From Lysinibacillus xylanilyticus (GTDB lineage Bacteria > Bacillota > Bacilli > Bacillales_A > Planococcaceae): 64,000 bases of DNA. The translations under genes were made by a program, and so were the position numbers. Shown piece by piece: positions 1-8,299 of this stretch. The notes under the pieces are model-generated. The model made no database searches. It had not been told where the DNA came from and saw nothing but the letters and a program-made list of their open reading frames with translations. Location: contig NZ_MDDN01000008.1 in the NCBI RefSeq assembly GCF_001708185.1, positions 62,001 to 126,000 of the forward strand, read 5' to 3'. Position 1 is the first letter of the stretch. Each line of letters opens with the position of its first letter.

Positions 1-170
1 TACCAAAGAAAAAAATCAGCCTGCATGAGGCAGTGAAACAGCAGCTTGAAAACAAAAAGAACCGTTCCTCTTCTAATAAAGGAAAAAAGAATGCCGACCT
101 TTCAACTAAAAAAATGAAAAGCCAGCAAACGAAAAAAACAAGCAATACCCGTAGAAAAATGGGCGTCTAA
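1..170 (+). CDS. C-terminal fragment of a lysine-rich basic protein (partial, left edge)
   Basis: An open frame enters from the left edge in the frame starting at base 3 and ends at TAA 168-170. The 55 visible residues begin PKKKISLHEAVKQQLENKK and continue as a Lys/Ser/Gln/Thr-rich basic tail ending RRKMGV. The composition suggests a disordered nucleic-acid-binding or spore-associated tail, but I do not recognise the family. The stop falls right where the broken ywbE-like reading begins. Confidence 0.5.
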   Translation, partial: PKKKISLHEAVKQQLENKKNRSSSNKGKKNADLSTKKMKSQQTKKTSNTRRKMGV

Positions 171-362
171 TATACGGACAATATCCGGAAGACATATTAC
201 CAGGCAAAGCTGTTGATATTGTTAAAAGAGGAAGGAAAGATTACCAGAGATATCATTTAAGATGTTTTTACAAAATCGGGCACCCCTTCCCCACGGAATT
301 AACGTTAGGCTTACAGACAGATTGGACGTGGACAGGAAATCCACTCTAAACAAAAGAAGTGA
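170..362 (+). pseudogene. ywbE: ywbE-like (DUF2196) pseudogene with several frameshifts
   Basis: Pieces of the roughly 64-residue YwbE family can be read in order, but in different frames. IYGQYPEDILPGKAVDIV is in the frame of base 170. KEEGKITRDII, an in-frame TAA at 258-260, and DVFTKSGT are in the frame of base 168. HGINVRLTD and then QIGRGQEIHSKQKK follow after two more frame changes, ending at TGA 360-362. The family pattern (GQ..DI.PG..VDIV, R..G..TRG.V..ILT.S.THPHGIKVRL.DGQIGRV) is recalled from Bacillus YwbE. At least three frameshifts and one nonsense codon make this a dead gene. A terminator follows at once. Confidence 0.7.
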
Positions 363-408
363 AAAAGCATTCAAGGATGAACAGTTCATTCCCTGAATGC
401 TTTTTTAA
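362..408 (+). terminator. Rho-independent terminator after the ywbE remnant
   Basis: The arms AAAAGCATTCA and TGAATGCTTTT enclose a loop that holds a second small inverted repeat, and a run of six T follows. It directly follows the ywbE remnant stop and still looks functional. Confidence 0.75.
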
Positions 409-464
409 ATTATTTTATTCTTTTCATTTTATAACTTGTTTAGCTAAATGCTTCGTAAAAAAAT

Positions 465-590
465 GCTGCCAATGCAACTCAATGATATTTAATAAACACA
501 TCCGTTAGCCATCCATTGAAGCGCAATAAACAGCACTTCATCACAGAAAATGAAAGATGGTTAAGTTCTTTCATGGGAGTTGAATAAAAA
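465..590 (+). repeat. Structured intergenic repeat, copy A
   Basis: This ~125-bp copy matches 1821-1912 and 1919-2040. Shared blocks are CTGCC.ATGCAACTCAATGAT, a hairpin at 518-539 (GAAGCGC/GCACTTC, one mismatch), TCACAGAAAATGAAAGATG, and a second hairpin ending TTCTTTCATGGGAGTT. It lies in the otherwise gene-free 411-848. Apart from this repeat and the ribosome binding site of the next gene, I see nothing in that stretch. Confidence 0.7.
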
Positions 591-848
591 CTCTCTTTTA
601 ACACTCCTCAGAAATTACAACTCAACCTTAAGTTTATTTAAAAAAGTTGTACTTCTCTTGGCGATTTTAATATAATGACTTTCTTATCATTGGGTAATTG
701 TTCAAGTTTCTTTAAAACAAAAGATTTCTTTTCTATTTTAGAAAGTCAAAATCCAGCAATTACGGCATACAGCTTAAGTGAATTTTCTCACAACTGTATG
801 ATATTATACTGTTGAATAGAAAGACAAATTAGAATTTGGAGGTTCAAT

Positions 849-1229
849 ATGAAAAGTGAAGATAAACAATATGCTTTAACTGTTATTACTAATATATTAA
901 AAGCAATGCACAGTAAAGAATATGAAAACATTTTAAATTATGTGGATGAATCTGAAGTGGATGATATTGGTGAGTTATTCTATTATGTCCAAGAAACATT
1001 AAACTTAAATGGATTTGATTCATTTGATGAATATGGCGCTCCATGTAATTTTCACCCAACATACGAATATTCACAAATCAACTTCTATGAATTCAATGAT
1101 CACAGTGGATTTGCTGTTGATTATGATTTAACTTCAAATTCAGAATTGGCAGATATGTGTTTGCAAATGGAGTTTTTATATACGGATGACGGATTAAAAA
1201 GTGTTTTTATCACAGTTGACCCACAGTAA
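849..1229 (+). CDS. Small acidic protein, immunity-like, family not recognised
   Basis: This 126-residue acidic, aromatic-rich soluble protein has no signal peptide or membrane segment. The start is well supported: TTGGAGG lies eight bases before ATG 849. The N-terminal half looks helical (ALTVITNILKAMHSKEYENI) and the C-terminal half is beta-rich with many Tyr, Phe and Asp residues. Size, charge and position next to a short remnant and a frameshifted small acidic gene resemble immunity-gene clusters beside polymorphic toxins. No toxin is visible in the window, so that role is inference only. Confidence 0.65.
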   Translation: MKSEDKQYALTVITNILKAMHSKEYENILNYVDESEVDDIGELFYYVQETLNLNGFDSFDEYGAPCNFHPTYEYSQINFYEFNDHSGFAVDYDLTSNSELADMCLQMEFLYTDDGLKSVFITVDPQ

Positions 1230-1274
1230 AACAATAATTCGAAAGAAACGCTAGAATATTAGAAGATATGGGAT

Positions 1275-1361
1275 ATGGGATATTCAAATTCAGTGTATGA
1301 GCTTATCAAAGATTCAGAAGTTCGACTTTTGGTTGAATTAGCGAATAAAATCAAGAATTAA
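1275..1361 (+). pseudogene. C-terminal scrap of a small immunity-like gene
   Basis: A 28-codon frame reads MGYSNSVYELIKDSEVRLL followed by VELANKIKN and TAA. There is no ribosome binding site before its ATG. It looks like the C-terminal helix of a longer helical protein whose body has been lost, sitting between two immunity-like genes. This is a weak call from coding character alone. Confidence 0.3.
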
Positions 1362-1395
1362 CGACTTATAAATCTAAATATTATAAGGAGAACAT

Positions 1396-1705
1396 ATGGA
1401 AATATACAACATTAATTTGAATATTCATTATTCTGCCCCACATGAAGTTTGGGATAATTTGGAGCGTTTATATAGAGAAATGCCTAACTGGGAACAACTT
1501 TGTAAACGGCTGTCCACAGTGGTATGGTTCAGATGGTAAATTGATAGAAGTAAGTATTGAACCAAGTGGATTACAATTCTATGCTGAATTACCAGCAGAA
1601 GAATGGAATGAATGGATTACATTATTTAAGAATAGCGCTACAAAATTATTGGGGTATGAAGTTGGCGAACCAGAAGACGGTTTTGAATTTCACTATTATG
1701 ATTAA
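1396..1705 (+). pseudogene. Frameshifted small immunity-like gene
   Basis: A good ribosome binding site (ATAAGGAG, 1381-1388) precedes ATG 1396. The frame reads MEIYNINLNIHYSAPHEVWD through REMPNWE and then runs into an early TAA at ~1537. The rest of a plausible protein continues in the next frame, with GCPQWYGSDGKLIEVSIEPS, LQFYAELPAEEWNEW and LLGYEVGEPEDGFEFHYYD, ending at 1705. A single-base indel near 1490-1505 joins the halves into about 103 residues. I recall similar GCPQWYG...EPSGLQFYAEL proteins in Bacillus immunity loci but cannot name the family. It is either a recent pseudogene or a sequencing indel. Confidence 0.65.
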
Positions 1706-1820
1706 CCCTACAAATTCCAAGTTTTCCATAAGCTTAATTTGAAAATACATAAGACACTTTGGTGTTTTTTTATATCATCGACAATTCTTCCAGTCACACC
1801 TAATTTCTATCCAAATAACG

Positions 1821-1912
1821 TGCCCCATTAGCGATCCATGAAGTGCAAAAATAAGCACTTCACCACAGAAAATGAAAGATGATTAAGTTCTTTCATGGGA
1901 GTTCAATAAAAA
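1821..1912 (+). repeat. Structured intergenic repeat, copy B
   Basis: This is the second copy of the 465-590 repeat, lacking the first block. It holds a perfect 7-bp hairpin GAAGTGC/GCACTTC at 1840-1861, the conserved CACAGAAAATGAAAGATG block, and the GAAAGA/TCTTTC hairpin followed by ATGGGAGTT. It lies in the gene-free stretch 1706-2118. Confidence 0.7.
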
Positions 1913-1918
1913 GAAAGA

Positions 1919-2040
1919 GCTGCCTATGCAACTCAATGATCTTCAAGTAATGCACCCCGTTAGCCCCTGTAGCGTAAAAAACAGCGCTACATCACAGAAA
2001 ATAAAGATGATCAAGTTCTTTCATAGGAGCTTAAAAGGAA
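1919..2040 (+). repeat. Structured intergenic repeat, copy C
   Basis: The third copy directly follows copy B in the same orientation. Its first hairpin (1969-1991) is TGTAGCG/CGCTACA, so most stem pairs differ from copy B yet all remain paired. Flanking blocks are conserved (CTGCC.ATGCAACTCAATGAT, ATCACAGAAAAT, AAGTTCTTTCATAGGAG). Confidence 0.7.
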
Positions 2041-2118
2041 CAAAACTTACTAATTAGGTTTCATGTATTCTCCTGTCTCCGTTCAGCGGATAAATCATCT
2101 ATAGAAATAAACGGAACG

Positions 2119-2313
2119 ATGGACATGTTTATTTTTTTACTTCAAGGTGTAATATATATTTTTAAAATATTTACCACTCTCGTAGCAAATAATTCTCCAT
2201 TAGTCATACTAGGATTCATCATTTTTAAGTATGAACCAATAATTATCTTTGTTATTTTCATCCATGTACTTTTAAAATTCTTGAGAATTATAGGCGTCTT
2301 TTACTGCTTCTGA
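2119..2313 (+). CDS. Possible small hydrophobic membrane protein
   Basis: The 64-codon frame encodes an almost wholly hydrophobic Ile/Phe-rich peptide with two potential membrane spans, about residues 3-22 and 28-60, and few charges. The upstream sequence offers only a weak GGAACG as ribosome binding site. AT-rich DNA easily gives such frames by chance, so this could be a real small membrane peptide or noise. Confidence 0.25.
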   Translation: MDMFIFLLQGVIYIFKIFTTLVANNSPLVILGFIIFKYEPIIIFVIFIHVLLKFLRIIGVFYCF

Positions 2314-2414
2314 ATCGCTTTTATAACTTGTTTAATCGTTAGTTGAGCATTTCTCAATGCTTTTTCCGTCATGTTAGCATGTGCAACTTTCGCAGTTTTC
2401 TTTAAGAAAAGCTT
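2301..2414 (-). pseudogene. Possible C-terminal remnant of an Ala/Lys-rich protein
   Basis: On the minus strand an open frame between two TAA codons reads KLFLKKTAKVAHANMTEKAL, then RNAQLTIKQVIKAIQKQ and stop. This amphipathic helical coding character contrasts with the surrounding noise. No start with a ribosome binding site is present, so I read it as the end of a lost gene. The rest of 2314-2560 shows nothing further. Confidence 0.25.
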
Positions 2415-2562
2415 TTATGTGGAAGCAAAAAAATTCTTGTAGTAGCTATATTGGATGGTGATAATAAACGTAGTAGACCTTTACCTTTGATTTTTAAAAT
2501 GTATCTGACACTACCCCATAAATGACTAGAATATTCCACCAAATGATTTTGAACTGCTATCT

Positions 2563-2621
2563 AAAAAAGGAACCTAGTATCTTCTAAAAAACACTTAAGT
2601 TATTGTTGAAGAAGAGGTTCC
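2563..2621 (-). terminator. Terminator of the gentisate operon
   Basis: On the minus strand GGAACCTcTTC pairs with GAAGATacTAGGTTCC across an A/T-rich loop, and TTTTTT follows. It begins 23 bases after the gentisate dioxygenase stop, so it should end the catabolic transcript. Confidence 0.7.
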
Positions 2622-2643
2622 CATTTATCCAATTGTTAAGCTA

Positions 2644-3768
2644 TTAACGAAAAGCCGCTTTGAATTCACCAGTGATTTTCTGATGCCCGTTATCCACATC
2701 ATAAGCTTGTTCTTGTTCTAGTTCGAAGCGATCCATAATCGGCAGATCGTTCACCGAGAACAGATAAGAATCTTCTGAAACTACATGTTCATGCCATGCC
2801 CAGTTTGGTATGACAAAATAATCGCCTTTTTTCCAATCAAAACGTACTCCGTTAATAATCGTATAACCAGATCCTTTATATGCATGATGGATTGTCGAAT
2901 GCGTATGCCGATGAGCTTTCGTATGAAATCCTTTCGGAAGATACTGCATCCTTGAACCTATCGTTGGGTTTGCCGTCTTGCCAGTAGATGGATTGATATA
3001 CTCAATCGCAAAACCTTCATACGGATCAGGATCAAAATTCATTAAACCTTTAATCGCTTCCTCTGTGCGATTCCACTTGTAATTTGCCAAAGGTGCAATC
3101 GTATAATTGGCATCACCAACCGGGCGAACCATACCGCCACTATAACGAAGTTCCGAAAAGTTATCCGGTACATTAGGCTGTTGGAGTCCATCTTTATGTG
3201 GCTCAAAGAATGTCCCGCCAATGGAATAAATGGTTGGAATATCGAGCGCATCCATCCATATCATCGGTTTATCACCGACATGACCATGACCGTGCCATAG
3301 GTTTTTCGGTGTCGTCAAGAAGTCACCCTCTCGCATATAAATCCGTTCACCTTGAACGATTGTATACGCACCTTCACCATCTGTAATAAAACGAATTGCA
3401 CTTTGTGTATGTCGATGCGATGGTGCTTCTTCTCCAGGAAGTAAAAGTTGAACTGCTGCATACAATGTTTGTGTTGTCGACGCCCAACCCCAAGGCTGAC
3501 GGTAAGTCAAACCAGGGTTTTGAAAATAAATCGCACGACGTTCGCCACCGCGTTCTGGTGTGAATATTTGTGCTGCTTCCATCAATTTCTTAGTCAACAG
3601 TTCCCCGCTCCAAAGATATGCCTCGGCTTGTGGTTTTGGTGTTTTATTCATAATTTCAGGGATGGCTTCCCAAAGGGGACCGAGATTGTATTGTTGAATA
3701 TCTTTCGTAAAGTCTTTAACAGTATCACTACTCATAAATTGTTTGACTTCTTCTTTCATTTCAGCCAT
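2644..3768 (-). CDS. gtdA: Gentisate 1,2-dioxygenase (bicupin)
   Basis: This cytoplasmic Fe(II) dioxygenase opens the ring of gentisate (2,5-dihydroxybenzoate) to maleylpyruvate. The 374 residues hold two cupin domains. The N-terminal one has HRHTQSAIRF with His118 and His120 and the later WHGHGH (His159 the likely third ligand). The C-terminal one has HTKAHRHTHSTIHHAYKGSG. Length and both motifs fit the family. AAGGAG lies nine bases before ATG 3768. It is the last gene before the terminator and is preceded by a DinB protein and a FAH-family hydrolase, which supply the next two steps. Together they turn gentisate into fumarate and pyruvate. Confidence 0.93.
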   Translation of the reverse strand: MAEMKEEVKQFMSSDTVKDFTKDIQQYNLGPLWEAIPEIMNKTPKPQAEAYLWSGELLTKKLMEAAQIFTPERGGERRAIYFQNPGLTYRQPWGWASTTQTLYAAVQLLLPGEEAPSHRHTQSAIRFITDGEGAYTIVQGERIYMREGDFLTTPKNLWHGHGHVGDKPMIWMDALDIPTIYSIGGTFFEPHKDGLQQPNVPDNFSELRYSGGMVRPVGDANYTIAPLANYKWNRTEEAIKGLMNFDPDPYEGFAIEYINPSTGKTANPTIGSRMQYLPKGFHTKAHRHTHSTIHHAYKGSGYTIINGVRFDWKKGDYFVIPNWAWHEHVVSEDSYLFSVNDLPIMDRFELEQEQAYDVDNGHQKITGEFKAAFR

Positions 3769-3799
3769 TCAAAACACTCCTTTTCTTTTAGTAGTCTAC

Positions 3800-4291
3800 T
3801 TAGTTACGTTTACTTAAATTACGTTGGATTTGAACGTAATGTCCGTTCACATGTTCTACCAGGAAATGATTGATGATGAACGACACTGGTTTGTGGCCAA
3901 ACTTTTCAAAATTACGATGCGGATTCTCTGCATTAAGTTGTGCTTCACTTAAACCGATTAGACGGTCTGAAACTTGTTGCTGTATCTTTTTCAACGTCGC
4001 AATTTCTTCTTCAATACTCAGCTCATCTGGATTAAATACTGCAGCACGTCGACTTTCATCCTCTAAACCACGTCCCCACTTCGAACCCGGCTCTGCAACT
4101 ACGCGCTCCACTTCGCCAAGCCAGTACGGAATCGCCTCGTTTAAGTGCGATACAATTTGCATTATTGACCATTCTTCTTCAGTTGGATTCCAACGAAAAA
4201 CCTTTTCATCTAAACCTTCTACACTTTTGAGAATGTCACAGATTGAGTTATTAATAGCTTGAATCGAGTCTTTATTTGTTGTAGTAGTCAT
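3800..4291 (-). CDS. DinB-fold protein, candidate thiol-dependent maleylpyruvate isomerase
   Basis: The 163 residues form a DinB/YfiT-type four-helix protein. The usual metal triad is visible: His49 in IMQIVSHLNEA, and His147 and His151 in EHVNGHYVQ. Corynebacterium uses a mycothiol-dependent DinB-superfamily enzyme to isomerise maleylpyruvate to fumarylpyruvate. Firmicutes make bacillithiol instead. Being sandwiched between gentisate dioxygenase (31-bp gap) and the FAH-family hydrolase (1-bp gap), this gene is the natural candidate for that isomerase with bacillithiol as cofactor. The fold is clear; the reaction is inferred from context. Confidence 0.8.
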   Translation of the reverse strand: MTTTTNKDSIQAINNSICDILKSVEGLDEKVFRWNPTEEEWSIMQIVSHLNEAIPYWLGEVERVVAEPGSKWGRGLEDESRRAAVFNPDELSIEEEIATLKKIQQQVSDRLIGLSEAQLNAENPHRNFEKFGHKPVSFIINHFLVEHVNGHYVQIQRNLSKRN

Positions 4292-4292
4292 G

Positions 4293-5240
4293 TTAGTTAC
4301 CTCCTCCCTGTAGAACTACTTTATTTTCCAGTATTCCTACTTGATCAATTTCAATTTTCACGACATCGCCATCTTTTAAGAATGTGGGAGGATCCATTGC
4401 AACACCTACACCGCCTGGCGTTCCAGTTAAAATAATGTCACCCGGTTCAAGAGTAACTAACTTCGAAAGAAATGAAACAAGATGTGGAACAGAGAAAACG
4501 AGATTTTCTGTATTCGTTTTCTGTCTCACCTCACCATTAACTGACAGTACGACACCGAGTCCAGATGGATTTGTTAATTCATCAGAAGTAACCATCCAAG
4601 GTCCCATCGGTGCACTGCCATCAACTGTTTTTCCTTGTAGCCATTGTAGTGTTCGCCTTTGTAAATCACGATAAGTTACGTCGTTGGCAATTGTGTAACC
4701 TGCCACGTAACCAAGTGCTTCCTCTTCAGATACATTGCGTGCTTGTTTACCGATTATAACTGTGAATTCAGCTTCGTAATCGAGTTGTTCAGAAATCGGA
4801 TGGAATGGGATATCGTCTTCCGGTCCAATAACTGTATTCGCAAACTTAGCAAATAAAACTGGATTAGTTGGAATGTCGCGTCCCATTTCTAAAATATGTT
4901 CACGGTAGTTATGCCCTACACAGAAGATCTTCCCAGGGTTTGTCACTGGTGCATTTACTTTTACTTCACTTTTATCATAAATCAGCTGGTGCTTGAATTT
5001 TCCAGTATTAGAAAGTGCATAGTTAATCGCAGACTTCGCAATTTCCATACTGTCATTTCCTCCCTCGAGGAAGCCTTCCATTTTGGCTGGTACATATGCT
5101 TCGGCAATGGCTTCATAGCGATACTTACCTTCACTCTGAAGTTGTGCTTGGTACGCATAATTGAGGTCGACTACCTTTTCCCCTTCAACAATTGCACCAA
5201 TACGAGAAAAACCTGCAGTTGTAAATGTTATCAATTTCAT
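4293..5240 (-). CDS. Fumarylpyruvate hydrolase, FAH family
   Basis: This 315-residue fumarylacetoacetate-hydrolase-family protein should split fumarylpyruvate to fumarate and pyruvate. The metal site is recognisable: Glu156 and Glu158 in LDYEAEFTVIIG, and Asp187 in TIANDVTYRDLQ. The family blocks FCVGHNYREH and GDIILTGTPGGVG are present. An N-terminal ~95-residue domain precedes the catalytic core, as in many bacterial members. It could instead act directly on maleylpyruvate, but the adjacent isomerase candidate argues for the fumaryl isomer. AAAGGGAG lies before ATG 5240, and its stop is one base from the next ATG, showing translational coupling. Confidence 0.88.
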   Translation of the reverse strand: MKLITFTTAGFSRIGAIVEGEKVVDLNYAYQAQLQSEGKYRYEAIAEAYVPAKMEGFLEGGNDSMEIAKSAINYALSNTGKFKHQLIYDKSEVKVNAPVTNPGKIFCVGHNYREHILEMGRDIPTNPVLFAKFANTVIGPEDDIPFHPISEQLDYEAEFTVIIGKQARNVSEEEALGYVAGYTIANDVTYRDLQRRTLQWLQGKTVDGSAPMGPWMVTSDELTNPSGLGVVLSVNGEVRQKTNTENLVFSVPHLVSFLSKLVTLEPGDIILTGTPGGVGVAMDPPTFLKDGDVVKIEIDQVGILENKVVLQGGGN

Positions 5241-5391
5241 AACTATCTCCCTTTAAATGTTTTATTTAAACACTCCAATTCTATTAGCAATGATGCTCAA
5301 TCTACTAGCTCAGAACAGTGGTAATAGCAATCTTGCTAAATACTAATACAATATGTCCGCGAATTAGACGTGGTAATATGGCTATCTCATA

Positions 5392-6942
5392 CTAAGTTGT
5401 AAATGCTTTATTATACTTAACTAGCTCTTCTTTCAACTTTATTTTGCTTATCTTCCCTGACGCTGTGACGGGTAACTCATCTAGAATGAGGAACTTGTCT
5501 GGAATTTTGTATTTGACAAACCGCTCTTTCATAAAAGCAAGTAATTCCTCTTCGTTAGATGTCTCCCCTTCACGAAGGACAACACAGGCATATGTCAATT
5601 CGCCAAATATCGCATCTGGAAGACCGATGACTGCCGCTTCCAAAACAGCTGGATGTTGATGAAGCGTTTCTTCTAATTCCCGCGGATAAATATTAAATCC
5701 ACCTTTAATGATCATTTCTTTTTTCCGACCGACTATACGAACGTAACCATTTTCATCGATTGTAGCCAAATCTCCTGTATAAAACCAACCTTCCTGATCA
5801 ATCGCTTGAGCAGTTTCTATCGGCATATTGTAATAGCCTTTAGTCACTCCAGGACCTTTACAAGCAAGTTCACCAACCTCGCCGACCTTACACTCCAGAC
5901 GATTTTCATCGACCACTTTTAATTCCACGCCAGGTATCGGTCGACCCACTGTCTCTGAACGAGCCTTATCATCGGCATCAAATCCAGTCAGCGTAAGTGT
6001 TGCAGACGTTTCAGTTGAGCCATATGCGATTAATATATTGCAGTTCATATTCGTCCGTATTTTTTTTACAACTTCCACCGGACATGGTGCAGCAGCCATT
6101 TCACCTGTTCGAAGGGAACTTAAGTCATATTTCTCAAAATCAGAAGAATTCAGTTCCAATATAAACATCGTTGGAACACCTGGATGTACAGTTACTTTTT
6201 CTGATTCGATGAGTGCCAATGCCCCTGTTACTGAATACTTCCGCATTATTACTAATTTCCCACCACAAAATACTGCCCGAAGGAGAAATGTGATACCCAT
6301 AATATGAAATAATGGATTTGGAATTAAAAACACATCATCCTCTGTACATTCCATAATTTTTGAAGCTGAACCGGAACTAAATAATACATTTTCATGCGTT
6401 AGCATCGCACCTTTTGGACGTCCAGTTGTGCCCGATGTAAACATAATTGTAAATAAATTACCTTTCGGCTCAACACGAATATCTTCAAATTCATTACCAA
6501 CTAATAAATCATCATAATAAAGATATTCCTCTGCCTGAAAACCAACAGAAATTAGGATCTCCAACGATTCAATTTCTGCACGAAGCTCTGAATAAAAACT
6601 TACTTCTCCACAAAGTAACGCTTTGGCTTCTGTTTGTTGCACTATATAGGAACTTTCCTCCTTGGTGAAAAATGGATTAAGTGGAATTAAAACAGCTCCA
6701 ACACGTGCAATAGCAAATAATGATGTGACGAATTCAATTGAATTTATGAGTGCAACCGCCACGCGATCCCCGCTATTAATACCACTATTTATTAGTCCTT
6801 GTGCAAGTTTTGTCACTTCACGATCTAATTGTCCGTATGTCATTCTTCTTTTTTCATAATAGATTGCTTCCCGATTCGGCAATTTATTAGCTTTGATTTT
6901 CAATAAATCACTGACATTAGAGTGCATTACAATGTTATCCAA
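5392..6942 (-). CDS. AMP-forming acyl/aryl-CoA ligase
   Basis: This ANL-superfamily ligase activates a carboxylic acid to its CoA ester via an acyl-adenylate. Motifs seen are the P-loop FTSGTTGRPKGAMLTHENV, the middle YGSTETSAT, the hinge WFYTGDLATIDENGYVRIVG and GRKKEMIIKGGFNIYPRELE, and the C-terminal lysine in TASGKISK. I place the start at TTG 6942, six bases after AGGAGAGGTG; an upstream TTG at 6975 has no ribosome binding site. That gives 516 residues. The substrate cannot be read from sequence. The setting (beta-oxidation enzymes plus gentisate cleavage) suggests a phenylpropionate- or cinnamate-type acid rather than an ordinary fatty acid. Confidence 0.88.
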   Translation of the reverse strand: MDNIVMHSNVSDLLKIKANKLPNREAIYYEKRRMTYGQLDREVTKLAQGLINSGINSGDRVAVALINSIEFVTSLFAIARVGAVLIPLNPFFTKEESSYIVQQTEAKALLCGEVSFYSELRAEIESLEILISVGFQAEEYLYYDDLLVGNEFEDIRVEPKGNLFTIMFTSGTTGRPKGAMLTHENVLFSSGSASKIMECTEDDVFLIPNPLFHIMGITFLLRAVFCGGKLVIMRKYSVTGALALIESEKVTVHPGVPTMFILELNSSDFEKYDLSSLRTGEMAAAPCPVEVVKKIRTNMNCNILIAYGSTETSATLTLTGFDADDKARSETVGRPIPGVELKVVDENRLECKVGEVGELACKGPGVTKGYYNMPIETAQAIDQEGWFYTGDLATIDENGYVRIVGRKKEMIIKGGFNIYPRELEETLHQHPAVLEAAVIGLPDAIFGELTYACVVLREGETSNEEELLAFMKERFVKYKIPDKFLILDELPVTASGKISKIKLKEELVKYNKAFTT

Positions 6943-7039
6943 ATTATCCACCTCTCCTACTATAGATAGTCCCAAAACGACTGGCTATTAAATGCTCAAA
7001 TCGACTTCCACGGACAACACTTAGAATTACTTATATTTT

Positions 7040-8215
7040 TTATAATGATTCCCAAATTGCTGCGATTCCTTGGCCGCCACCGATGCAAACGGCTGCTGCA
7101 CCATACCTTTTATTACGTCTTTTTAACTCGTAAATAAGTGAATGTGTGATTCTTGTTCCGCTTGCTGCAAGTGGATGTCCAAGAGCAACAGCACCACCAT
7201 TAACGTTTCCTATTTCCAAGTCAAATCCTAGTTCCTTCTGGCAAGCTAAATATTGTGCGGAGAAAGCCTCATTAATTTCGATCAAATCCAAATCTTCCAA
7301 CTGTAAATTTGCTTTTTTCAATGCTCCTCTAATTGCCGGTACCGGACCAATCCCCATATATTTCGGGTCAACACCAACAACATCCCATGAAACAAGACGC
7401 GCAATCGGTTTCAATCCATTCTTCTCTGCATAATGGCTAGATGCAATAATCACTGCCGCTGCACCGTCAACCATTCCACTTGCATTTCCCGGCGTAACAA
7501 CCCCTCCCACAACAAAACGGGCTTCCAGCTTCCCGAGCTTTTCCATAGTTGTCTCACGGATATGTTCGTCATGTTCAACGATGCTATCACCTTTACTTCC
7601 TTTTACATTTACAGAGACAATTTCTTCTTTAAAATAGCCTTTTTCTCTCGCTTTGATAGCGCGCTTATGACTGGACAGTGCATGGGCATCCACTTCTTCG
7701 CGTGTTATTTTATACTTTTCTGCAAGGTTTTCTGCGGTTTGCGACATTGTGTATCCAGCGTTCGTATCAAGTAAGCCATCCCATACCCAGTCTTCAACTA
7801 TCGGTCCTCCAAGAGGGCTTCCCCATCTCGCACCGCGAATAACGTGAGGTACTTGGCTCATATTTTCAGTACCACCGGCCAAAACGACATTCGCTTCTCC
7901 TGTAAGAATATAGCGTGCACCAGTTAAAATTGCCTCAATACCAGTACCACAGACACGGTTGATTGTGACTGCAGGTACCTCAAGAGATGTACCAGCTTTC
8001 AAACCAACATGTCTTGCTAACATATGTGCATCTTTACTCGACTGCTGAACATTCCCGAATACGACTTGATCGATGTCATCCGGGTTGATATTTGATTTAC
8101 GAATTGCTTCTTTTGCTGCGATTACACCTAGTTCTGTAGCCGTAATGTCACGGAATGAACCTGAAATTTTTGCAAATGGCGTACGTGCACCTTCTAATAA
8201 AACAATGTCTGTCAT
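7040..8215 (-). CDS. Acetyl-CoA acyltransferase (thiolase)
   Basis: This thiolase performs the last beta-oxidation step, cleaving a 3-ketoacyl-CoA with CoA to release acetyl-CoA. From ATG 8215 (AAAGGA eight bases upstream; the GTG at 8233 lacks one) it has 391 residues. The nucleophilic cysteine is in INRVCGTGIEA (Cys89), the active-site His in GGAVALGHPLAASG and the second Cys in CIGGGQG. It is intact and of family length. It follows the repeat-filled gap and is 97 bp upstream of the CoA ligase start. In an aryl-propionate pathway it would give an aroyl-CoA such as 3-hydroxybenzoyl-CoA. Confidence 0.92.
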   Translation of the reverse strand: MTDIVLLEGARTPFAKISGSFRDITATELGVIAAKEAIRKSNINPDDIDQVVFGNVQQSSKDAHMLARHVGLKAGTSLEVPAVTINRVCGTGIEAILTGARYILTGEANVVLAGGTENMSQVPHVIRGARWGSPLGGPIVEDWVWDGLLDTNAGYTMSQTAENLAEKYKITREEVDAHALSSHKRAIKAREKGYFKEEIVSVNVKGSKGDSIVEHDEHIRETTMEKLGKLEARFVVGGVVTPGNASGMVDGAAAVIIASSHYAEKNGLKPIARLVSWDVVGVDPKYMGIGPVPAIRGALKKANLQLEDLDLIEINEAFSAQYLACQKELGFDLEIGNVNGGAVALGHPLAASGTRITHSLIYELKRRNKRYGAAAVCIGGGQGIAAIWESL

Positions 8216-8299
8216 TCTATTCATTCCTTTCACTATTCTTCCACTAAAAAAAATGATTTACCTGAAAAATATTAATGAAAAATCTACTATTTGGATCCA

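Noticed and set aside
3448..3873. 141-codon plus-strand frame antisense to gentisate dioxygenase and DinB
   Set aside because: It is a shadow of two well-supported genes with Cys/Phe-rich improbable composition and no start signal.
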